The position numbers and the translations under genes are program-made. A DNA stretch of 64,000 bases, taken from contig CM049319.1 of the NCBI GenBank assembly GCA_026874595.1, positions 4,368,601-4,432,600 on the forward strand. The letters run 5' to 3'. Below are positions 15,301 through 27,300 of this stretch, piece after piece. Below the pieces are notes generated by a model. It was not told where the DNA came from. It saw nothing but the letters and a program-made list of their open reading frames with translations, and ran no database searches. Position 1 is the first letter of the stretch; every line of letters begins with the position of its first letter. Source of the DNA: Sipunculus nudus. Lineage: Eukaryota > Annelida > Sipuncula > Golfingiida > Sipunculidae.

Positions 15301-18300
15301 CTACATTTGTGTAAAAAATTTTTCCGGATCGGTCAAACGGTTCCCGAGATATAAGGGTTTATGTGTGGAGCGTTAACGTGAATGTAGGTGGCGCCACCTG
15401 TCATAAAATCGAGAGAGCTATCTAGGATGTATACACATGCCGAATTTTATGTGAATTAGTCAAACCACTGCAGAGATATGAGTGATTTTATCCCCAGGCA
15501 GATGAACAGATGGACACTGTGCAAAAATGGTTGCAGGTGGCGCCACCTTTTGTTGTGTATGTTATAAAGCTATCCCAGGGCTACATTTGTGTAAAATTTT
15601 TTTCCGGATCGGTCAAACGGTTCCCGAGATATATGGGTTTATGTGTGGAAACAGACGCACAAACGGACGCTGGGCAGAGACGAAAGGTCAGAGGTCAAGG
15701 TCACTTGGTTAGGCACCATTTCACATGTGACCCGATAATTTGTGTAAGTTTCGGAAAAATCTGTCCAGTAGTCTCAGAGTAGTTCTCCGGAAACGAACGC
15801 CGCGGCGGCGGCGGCGGCGGAACCCGGTCAAAAACATAGTATCCGCAAAACTTCGTTTTGGCGGATACAAATATCAAGTGGTTCAAAAGTTGTAGTTTTA
15901 AAAAATAATTTCTATCCTGGCTGATTTGACCTTGAAGATCCAGGTCAAGGTCACCAGTTTTTGAGCTCTTCAAGGGACCTGATTAAAACATTTTGTGTTT
16001 CTAATTTGAGGAAATATATATAAGCTACTTCTAAAGTTATTGGGTTCACAAATAATTGTTTCGGCCTATTTGACCATGATATTGAAGGTCAGGTCACCAG
16101 TTTTCAGTCTCTTCAGAGATTCTGGTAAAAACAATTTAAATTTGAAATTTCATGAAAAAATGTTGAGTTGTTCAAAAGTTATGGCGTTCACAAGATATAA
16201 CACACCTGACGCCGCTGCCGACAGAAGACAGACCAAACACTATATGTCTCCCCCAATTGGAGGGAAGACATAAAAATAGATGGACCAGTACATACCATAG
16301 GTATAACATTATATAATAGTTACCATGGTAATGTATCATCCTAATAAAGCTTTCAACAATATTTGTTTTCACTATTTGGAAAAATAGTAATATTTTACCA
16401 AAATAAAGATGTGAGGGGATAGAATAAATCTATGTAGTTTATGAATAACATATTATCATCAATGATTATTGGTAAACTTTTAAGACATAAGTTAAAACTA
16501 ACTGATAATAAATAATGAAAATGTTACAGATAACAGTTTATACTGACCTTTCCCTTTGTTGTGATGAGGACAGCTTGTGGAAGAACGTTGTTAGCGTGGT
16601 TGTCTACCTTTTCCACCACATTAATTTCAGACATAGGCACTATCACAGTTACGAGGTCCCTCACCTGTAAATATACAAAGTAAATTATCACAGGAATGAG
16701 GTCCCTCATCTGTAAATACAGGTTAAAGCTATCACAGTAACAAGGTCGATCACCTGAAAATACAGGTAATAATCCTACTATCACATTAAAGAGGTCCCTT
16801 GATTTAAAATATAGGTAATACACATACTATTGTTTCCTGTGATTGGATCAACCACCAACATAAAACAGCTATGACAATCACATGCATCAATACAGTCAGA
16901 TGCTTCCAGTTTGACTCCTTTTATCTCCTATTATATTGGCATAAATGTTTGGCAGAGGCATTTGCACTCAAGTGAGTACTTATAAAAGACTTACCCGACT
17001 GGTGAAGCTGACAAAGTTATTAGAGATGTACAAGCGGCCCCAGATGTGCTGCTTATTGTATGGTGTCCATAATGTGCACTCCGCATCCCCGTCTAACTTC
17101 TCTGTCAGAGGAAGATTAAATGCAGCCCTAAAATGAATACATCATTTTTTAACAGAATCCTTATATGGAATCTGACATGATTGAATGAGCATCCTGAGTT
17201 GGTAAAGAAGATAAAGAATATCACAACTGGCACATCAGGTAAGTAAATTCCTTTGAAGTTATTAATTTGGCAAAATGTGGTGACCTGGCCACAACAGAGT
17301 ATACCCTTGCTTAGGTGAATGTATATTACTGGTAATACAGCATTAGTGAGGCATACTTTAAGGTTCAGCAAGAAAGTAAAGGTGGGTGTGAGGGGGCACA
17401 ACTGGCCATCTATAACAAAATCTTTAAAGTTAATAAAAACACTTAAAAAGCACAAATTGGCAGTATTGCTATTGGCAGTATTAATTTTATTCAAAGGAAC
17501 AGTCTGTGATATATTTACTCCAGGCTGGAGTGACACATTTACCTGTAAGCTTCACTTCTGGCCCTTGCATCCAAGTCTCTCTTGAGTGAAGATATTTTTC
17601 TTTTCTTCTTCCTTCTGGAAATCAAGAGGCACATGATGCAATCATAGTTTAACTCCTGATAACCATGAGGCACATAATGCAATCATAGTTTAACTCTTAA
17701 GAACCATGAGGCACATGATATTAATTGACTGGTTAAATGAAACAGAGACCCAGGGGTCTAATGTTCACTATTACTGTGCACAATGGCTGGTGATTAAGAA
17801 AGAAAAAAGTGAATGTGAAAATACCATTCATTCCTTTCCAAGTGGACACTGTCCTATTGCACAAAGTAGGTGGCGCAACCTGTCATATTTACAAGAAAAC
17901 TTTTCAAGATGCCAAAATTTTAGACCAATACTCCTGATATATGTGCAATTTTCACCCAAAGCAAATGTAAGCCATGTGAAAATGATTGCAGATGGCACCA
18001 TCAGTCTTGTTTACGAGATGGAGGTGTCAAAGATCTATGGACATGCACAATTTCAATCCAATACACTGAACAACCACTAAGAAGAATAGATGGCAAATGC
18101 AAAGATGGACACTAAGCGAAAAGTATTGTAAGTGGCGCCACCTGTCTGGTTTACAAGAAAACTTTTCAAGATGGATGCACATGCCAAATTTCAGACCAAT
18201 ACATTGCCACAGATGCCACAGAAAATAGATTGCAGATGGTACCACCAGTCAAGTACAAGTTCAAGGAGTCTAAGATCTATGGACATGCACAATTTCAAGC

Positions 18301-21300
18301 CAATACAGCAAATCGCTCCTCAGAAAAAGGCATTAATTTATTCTACAAAAACAAAATTGTAGGTGGCACCAACTGTCTGGTTAACGAGAAAACTTTCCAA
18401 GATGGATGGGAATGCCAAATATCAGACCACTGCCTTGAACCAGTTCTGAGATATGAACAATTTTCACCCAAAGAAAATGTACAGATGGGCGCCATGGGAA
18501 AACGATTGCAGATGGCACCACAATTGTGTATACACAACTTTTCAACTTGCTTTTGTTGGATAAAATATTACCTGTACAAATTATTAAATATGAGATTAAA
18601 CTCTTTAAATGGACTTATGGACTGAACATTTGATATCTTAACTTCAAAACTGGCCTGCTGTCTATTAGATGTCTATTAGATGAGAATGAAGATAACCATA
18701 TGATGAGAAATAGGATAAGACATGACAGGAACCTTGATTTAGACAGTTTATTCCTGATCACAGAAACAGTTCATCCCTGGTTTGTAAAACAAGCATCACA
18801 TTTAATATACTAGAACATTACTTCAATGAATTTTTTAACCAAATCATGAGCCTGAATATTGCCATAGAGAGATAAAATGAAACCTACTTTGTTTGACTGG
18901 GCAGGCTTTCATCCTCCTCAAATGTTTCTTCAGACATCAACCTGGAAACATAATTATTACTTATCACAAGCTGATACATTTCTCTCCACATTGTTATCTA
19001 GGTTTAAAATGACAAAATCTTGATGTGCAAAGCTGAAAGTATTGATATAAATCTTCCAAACTGTCAACACAATGTTTCACTTAATAATAGTTAACCTATT
19101 TAGTTTCTTTTTTATCAATGTGTGAGTTTTTCACTTATACACACATTTATACAGAATAAAATATACTCTTGATGTAAAAAAAAAAACTTGCCAATGAAAA
19201 TCATTTATTTAACACATATTCAGTGCTCCAGGCAAATGTTATATATGATAACAATGGGATGCTGAAGTCAGCTAAACTGTCATTCTGATACTGCTAGAAC
19301 AAAAAATTCCTTAAAATCAAATAATTTCTTGAAGGTTTTGATTGAACCCAATGACAGGATTGCATATTCAGTTTCTGCATGACATTAATGTCATTATTTT
19401 TAATTATGGTAGTTATAAATGTATCACTTACTGCCTCATAGCCATATTAGCCAGCTGTTCCATCAACTGAAATGTCTCCCCACTCCGCACCAACATGGAA
19501 AAGAAATGCTGGGGAGAAAACAAGAACACATTTTATACACAACATAAATATAAATACCATGATAATATAAATGATGATGATTATATAACTGATAAAATCT
19601 AAAGAGAAATTTATGATTGTATTATTATCTGTAATCGATTTTATTCTGTTAGATTTTGTGTGACATAGAGGAAGCATCCATTAATTCTTTCCTGTGCACT
19701 ACAAGATTTGATGACAGATAACAATTGAGCACTGGCATTTATCCTACAGTGTTTTTGTTTTCAGATAAGCGCCTTTATCTAAAAGAATTTAAACAAGTGA
19801 CCCATGGGTCATGACGCTCAGCTGCCAAGCATGACCTGCGACATCATGGGCTTCGCTTCACAACTAGTAAAATTGTTGCAGAACCTATATGCCAATTTTG
19901 TTTAAACTTTGTACATTGCCATAAATTCTTATCATATATGTCTGGTTAAAATTTAGTGAACTAGATATATCTTGGCACTGCAGGTGCCAGAGTATACCCA
20001 GACATAGTAGGCCCCCCCCCCCTTTAAGAATAGGCCCCCATTTTTAGCAGCATATACTGACACTTGGCAAGCAATTATTGTTTCTTCCATGTATCAATCC
20101 ACAATCTTTTTGAAGATGTTGGTCCTGTGACCTTGACCTTTGACCTCATGACCCAAAAATCAATTGGGGTCTTGCTTTTTCAATGGGACATATATAAGTC
20201 AAGTTTGAAATCTATACATCAATAAAAGCAGGAATTATCATCCAGAAACTAATTTTTGGACAGATGGCTCCTGTGGCCTTGACCTTTGACCTTGTGACCC
20301 CAAAATTGATATTGATCATCCACTTTTATATATAAATCAATAGAGGTCTAGATTTATTGATGGGCCATATATAAGTCAGGTTTGAAATCCATATATTAAT
20401 CCAAGCTTGCATTATCATCTCAGGAACCAATGTTTGGACAGATGGCTCCTGTGACTTTCACCTTTGACCTTGTGACCTCACAATTGACAGGCGTCTTCCT
20501 CTATTGGCAAGGGAACTGTATGTGCATGATGAAATGTCTGAGATGAAATGTTTGGCTGAAAATGCATCCAAATCTTTTTGAAGACGTGTCCTGTGACCTT
20601 GACCTTTGACCTCATGATCCCAAAATCAATTCGGGTCTTGCTTTTCCAATGGGACATATACAAGTCAAGTTTGAAATCTATACATCAATAAAAGCAGGCA
20701 TTATCATCCAGAAACTAATTTTTGGACAGATGGCTCCTGTGACCTTCACCTTTGACCTTGTGACCCCAAAATTGATAGAGGTCTTCCACTCTTGGCAGGT
20801 GATCTATATGTGCAAGATGAAATGTCTGATATGAATTGTTTGGCTGAAAATGCATCGACAATCTGTTTAAAGATGTGTCCTGTGACCTTGACCTTTGACC
20901 TCATGACCCCAAAATCAAATCGGGTCTTGCTTTTCCAATGGGTCATATATAAGTCAAGTTTGAAATCTATACATCAATAAAAGCAGGAATTATCATCCAG
21001 AAACTAATTTTTGGACAGATGGCTCCTGTGGCCTTGACCTTTGACCTTGTGACCCCAAAATTGATATTGATCATCCACTTTTATATATAAATCAATAGAG
21101 GTCTAGATTTATTGATGGGCCATATATAAGTCAGGTTTGAAATCCATATATTAATCCAAGCTTGCATTATCATCTCAGGAACTAATGTTTGGACAGATGG
21201 CTCCTGTGACTTTCACCTTTGACCTTGTGACCTCACAATTGACAGGCGTCTTCCTCTATTGGCAGGGGAACTGTATGTGCAGGATGAAATGTCTGAGATG

Positions 21301-24300
21301 AAATGTTTGGCTGAAAATGCATCCACATCTTTTTGAAGACGTGTCCTGTGACCTTGACCTTTGACCTCATGATCCCAAAATCAATTCGGGTCTTGCTTTT
21401 CCAATGGGACATATACAAGTCAAGTTTGAAATCTATACATCAATAAAAGCAGGCATTATCATCCAGAAACTAATTTTTGGACAGATGGCTCCTGTGACCT
21501 TCACCTTTGACCTTGTGACCCCAAAATTGATAGAGGTCTTCCACTCTTGGCAGGTGATCTATATGTGCAAGATGAAATGTCTGATATGAATTGTTTGGCT
21601 GAAAATGCATCCACAATCTGTTTAAAGATGTGTCCTGTGACCTTGACCTTTGACCTCATGACCCCAAAATCAAATCGGGTCTTGCTTTTCCAATGGGTCA
21701 TATACAAGTCAAGTTTGAAATCCATACATCAATAATAGCAGGAATTGTCATCCAGAAACTAATTTTTGGACAGATGGCTCCTGTGACCTTCACCTTTGAC
21801 CTTGTGACCTCAAAATTGATAGGGGTCTTCCTCTATTGGCAGATGAACTATATGTGCAAGATGAAAGGTCTGAGATGAAATGTTTGGCTGAAAATGCATC
21901 CACAGTATCTTGTAAGATGCAAGTTCAGTGACCTTGACCTTAGGACCCTAGAACCTATAGGGTTCTTACTTTAGTAGTGGGCCATACATAAGTCACAGTT
22001 GAAATCCATATGGCTATCAACACTGGAGATATCATAAGAGGTGTTTGATTTTCACCAAATATGGACACATCAAAGGTCAAGGCCACTCTCATGGTAAAGG
22101 TCATGACCCAAATGTAAACAGACCTCATCCCATAGCCAATCTCTCTACATGTGCATAATATGAAAGAAATCTGTCCATTAGTTTTTGACTTATAATGCTT
22201 ACAGTACTGTCAAGTGGCAATTATGGGGGTTAAATAGGCTTCGTCCCCTTACCTATATCTATACAAATGTAAAGTTTGAAAAAAATCAGTGAAATATTTT
22301 TTGAATTTTCCCACTCACAAGGTTTTTCTGCGGCGGCGGCGGGACCGTCGTGAAACCATAGTATCCCGACTTTGTCTGGGGATACAATGATGGTCTGAGA
22401 GAAAAAGTATGGTTGTTGAGCTATCAGGAACTAATCCCACAGCTTGCTCGATACCTGTCAGTCTCAAAAGGAATACCACACAGGCCACATTTAAGATCAA
22501 AATATAGCAAAAGATCAAGGAAATCCATGCAAGAATTATTGTGAAACGGGTGCTTCCATATTAATTTTTATTCAATACAAGTCAACTGTACTGAGCTTTC
22601 ATAAATGATGGTCATATTTATTAAGAAATCTTTGACCCAATGCAAGATAACATTAATATACATCCCACTGCATTCACTTTAATAGTTCTTGAGATAATAT
22701 GTTCTAAAGGAATTTAAAGATGGCTTCCTGGTGGCCATATTGGATTTCTGACAGGTAGGAAATTGAACAACAAACATCCTCTAAAAGGGACCAAACATCA
22801 TAAAAAAATCACAGAAACTGCCCTGGCAAAAGGATTTAAAAAATGGCTACCTGGCAGACATTATGGTTTTCTGACAAGTCTGACATTTGATATCACACAT
22901 CCTCCAATAAGACACTAAACTTGTAGCAATTGCTTCAAAGAATGTAACAGTTATGAATGTCCAAAACAATTCAAAAGGCATGATCAGGTTGGAGAGCTCT
23001 CATATCAGATTTATGAACATGCAAATGTAAAAAGTGCAAGTCCAATTTGTTTTAATTATCAGCTTGCTATTCAATGGGGTCAGCAGAGTAGGTAAACTGC
23101 AAAACCTAAAAGAAAAGAAATGCAGAAAGCATCACTAAGAGTCTTGTAATCAAATAAAGCCATCCTAAATCCAGGTTAAGACCCACATATTATCAGAACA
23201 AACACTTGCTGGTATATCTGATGATTTGTATAATAATATTCAGATATCCAGAAAACTAAGTTTATTGCTATAATTCCATGATATAAACTGCAAAATGTTC
23301 CCATCATTTTATAAATCAGTAGCTAAACCTTAACACTTAACTCTCATAGTCTTAATGCCTGGACAAAGCATTCCGGCAACAGTGTTTTTGTTATGCACTA
23401 ATGATATATCCTTATCACTCCATGAGCTGATACAAAAGGGAGTCATATAATACAAGTGTCACTGACAATTATAGGCCCATAGTGAGATGTACCAGTTGTG
23501 AGTGCCATGGTTATATATACAAGAAAACAAGAAAAATAGAGATGGTCTACAAAACAAGTTATTGTGAACATCCCTGACCTATGACCTTGGCCTTTTGCCT
23601 ACATATCAACTGGATTCTTTCTAAATGATGGGTAACTACTTACCACTTACATCTGGCCAGGTGTAATTACTTGGCAACCAATGAGTGAATAACTTAGACC
23701 TGCAACCTTTAACCTCCGACCTCAAAATCAATTAGTTATTTCTTCATGCAAAAAGACCCATAAATATGAAGTTTGAATCAAATTCAGTGATGCATAGATG
23801 TGGCATATGTGAAAGACTGAAGGTTTGGGTTGAACAGTTTCACTTAAAATATGTTCACAAGCATTTAGAACAATATTGTGACCTTGACCTTTGACCTTTT
23901 GAACTCAAGATCAATAGGCTTCTTCTCCTATTGGTAGGCAAGCCATATATGACAGATGGAAAGTATAGATTGAAAAGTTTGCCTTAAAATGACTCCACAC
24001 AAGAAAAGGGTGCTGTAAACTTGACCTTTGACCTCAAAATCAACAGGTCTTTTCCCCTGTTGGCAGAGAAGCGATATCAGTGCTGAAAGGTTTGGAATGA
24101 AAGGTCTAGCTTGAAATGTGTCCACAACCTTTTCAATGAAGTGGATCCTGTGACCCTGACCTTTGACCTTGTGACCTCAACATCTATAGGATTCTTCTCC
24201 CACTTATTAGGTGAGCTATATGTGAAAGATCAAAGATTTGGGATGAAAGGTTTGGCTTAAAATGCATCCTGAGGCTTTTCAAAGAAGTTGGTTCTGTGAC

Positions 24301-27300
24301 CTTGACCTTTGACCTTGTGACCTCAAAATAATTATGGTTCTTCCCCTGTTGGTAGGTGAGCTGTATGTGAAAGATGGAAGGTTTTGGATGAAAATTTTGG
24401 CTAAAAGAATTATTTCTGGGGGGTGCAAACACACCCCATAACTTCGAGAATATAGGTCGCAGTGACCTAATTTCAGGTTTGCAAGGAGATCTTTTTAGAA
24501 CCTCTAAGAGTGCATAGGGTTCATGGCCCTAGCCCCTACGGTTACGATTTGTGCCCTGCTAACGGACGGACGGCCGGCCGGACGGACAGACGGAAGGACG
24601 CCGGACAAAGACCCATCGCTATAGCCCAGCATGACTAAAAGTCAGCTGAGCTAAAAAAATTAACATGAATGTCTAAATCATTTCCCAAACAAACAGCTGA
24701 GACTCTTAAGAAGTTTTCAAATTAAAAAGAAATAAAATCCGCAATGGAATGATAAAGTTAAAATTACAGCTGACAAGATATTATATAAAATAAATCTTAA
24801 ATCAAGTATTTATTCAATTAAACAATATATCTGTAGGGGAAATGTTAAACAGCAGCATAATTCAATCTTTCATTTTTACTAAGACATTCACAGAATGTAG
24901 GGTTCCAAGTATTACCACAAGATGGCACTGACAGGCAACTGAAGCATTACTGTAAATAAGAGCTACAAGCTTACCTCAGCATCTCTTGTGGAGAGTTTTA
25001 TACTATCAGGAAGTAGCAAATTATTTCCTTGTTCTAAATGCTACAATATAAAATAACAAATATAGATAAGACCTCATCTACATTGTTTATTATACAAAAC
25101 AACCACATACATTAGTTTAGTATATACGTATATACCAGTAGTTGTACCGTAATGATAGGGGGATCATGTATTACCATTTGACACTTAAGACTTCCATCCA
25201 TCACACTATGATGTAACAATTGGGTTTCAGCAGGAACTTTTTAAAATTATACGATAATTCCTCCCAGATGGGAAGAAACACTGGCCATATCTAACGGCAT
25301 ATATGTCTGAAAGCAGATATTTATTTCTCTTATTTTTTAAATGATATGTCTATGACCTGTGTTGGGCTCTCTTTATTGAAAGAGTTACCAATATGATAAG
25401 ATCAATATATTATCATTAAACGTTCTGAATTTCATGTTTTAAATGCACAGGGCTAGGGCTATGGACTTAAATCATTAAAATCATTAAATGTAGGATATAT
25501 ATTAAATAAATCTCTCTAGTTCCATCAAGATTCCACTATTAGTGCTGACAGGGATTTTGCCATGGACCTTCAGCTCTAAATTATGTCACCTCAAATACAA
25601 GGCTACTTCCTTCACTAAGTGTACACAGTGACCTTTACTGACCGTGACATCCGTCCAGCGGATGATCAGCTTGGCCTCTCTCCCCATCAGGAATGAGTAA
25701 AAACAGATGTGGTTAATGCTCAGGTACATCCAGCCCTGGCGAGGGACACGATTCTTCCAGTAACTGCAGGAATAATCTGAAATACAGGCAGTAAATAATA
25801 TTAGGAAACTATCATAATGTGGTTAATGCTCAGGTACATCCAGCCCTGACGAGGAACGCGATTCTTCCAGTAACTACAGGAATAATCTGAAATACAGACA
25901 GTAAATAATATCAGGCAGCTATCATAATGTCATAAAGTGAACATCTACTTGAATTTGTAGGAGACCATGGAATACTCACTGGTCACCACAAACTGAACTG
26001 ATATTGTCAAATAATTTGGAATAATATTTATACTATTTAGCACTTATATTTTATATATAAACCCTAACCCTATATAAATATGTTATTTCGATATTACATG
26101 TTTCAATTTATCAAAAAAATGCAAGTACATAAAAAGTTCACAGGGTATTATATAACAGTACAAAAGGTTTCTATAAAGTTTCCACACTGACATTACACTA
26201 ATAATGGTAAGAGATTTCAACTCTAGGTTAGTTTTAATAGTAGATTTACAAATTGGGCTAAGAAGAGAATAATATTAGGATTTATTTATTTTATATTACA
26301 GAAAGTATAAAATATTCTTATAATATTATTACAATCATGTTATCATATTACTTGCTTGTAGAAATGGCTATTTGATATGATAATTTACCTATCTACAAGC
26401 AAATGATTATACTATTCGTCTCTTCTCATTAATAGTATAATGAGGTCTACTGGTGTGTAATAATTCAATTTTTATTTTCTGACAGACTCACAATTAACCA
26501 GCTTCTCCTCCTTTGGCATGTTGAATAATTTGTGGAATTTTCTTGATGCTCCCTTAAATTGTGCAGTGTCCACATCTGAAAGAAAACCATAAATGCCACA
26601 GGATTAACAGAGAAACAGAAGTTAAATAGATCAGCAGGACCTATCAGTGACATTTAATACATTTAACACATAGTACAGTGGAACCTGTCTGAAAGACCAC
26701 CTCTCCCACAAGACCACCTGTTTATTAAGACCACTTTTAAGTGAACCAAAAGCATTCACACTGGTTACAACTGACCTGTCAAATAAAACCTGTGAATTAA
26801 GAGCTGTATTAGCATTACAGTTTTCACTGTTTCTGATATTCTGCTAGCGTATCATCCAGGCAAAGCAATACTTCTTTCATTATATTTTACCATTTCCTTG
26901 CTGCTTGGCTCTGTTATCAACACAAAATTCAAAGGCTCAATTCAATCAATATATTATCAATATCTGATAGCCAATACTGGGTGATAATGATATAAACATT
27001 ACTCCCCAGTGTGAGCCCTGTTAAATATCATTTTGATTTTCAGTCATTTTTGACTTTCCATTGTTGGTTTTCACATATAGTAGTAATAGTACAGGTATGT
27101 GAACTCTATTAATGTCATTTTGGTTTTCAGCAATTTTTAACATTCTTTCTCATATCATAGTTAAAGTACTGGTAACTCTGACAAATGTGATTCATCAAAT
27201 TTATAGCCACCCATTATTACTGTAAAAGTCTTTACAGAAGTCGCATCCTTATTACAAGTCGCACCCTGACTTTAAGGATCCCTTTGGGGAAAAGCTGTTC

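Larger units (their letters stand above)
19788..24652 (+). mobile_element. Composite H1-type element filling intron 8
   Basis: The left end has ACAAGTGACCCATGGGTCAT then CGCTCAGCTG. The right end has a GGAC/GGCC-rich tract (24560-24600) and a hairpin closing GTCAGCTGAGCT, as in the H1 copies. Inside lie a complete H2 element (19960-22386), a decayed stretch similar to the 10.4-kb repeats (22690-22960), and ~135-146-bp monomers with AGGTCA direct repeats (23570-24400). Confidence 0.5.

Noticed and set aside
14230..15640. CRISPR-like regular repeats
   Set aside because: Units are ~140/280 bp with no short unique spacers, in a eukaryotic intron.
17105..17536. 143-codon minus-strand frame
   Set aside because: Lies in the intron between exons 11 and 12, with no family similarity; the supported exons use other boundaries.
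20478..21878. Many 61-74-codon frames with near-identical products
   Set aside because: They are translations of the DR1 tandem repeat on both strands, with no start context or domain.
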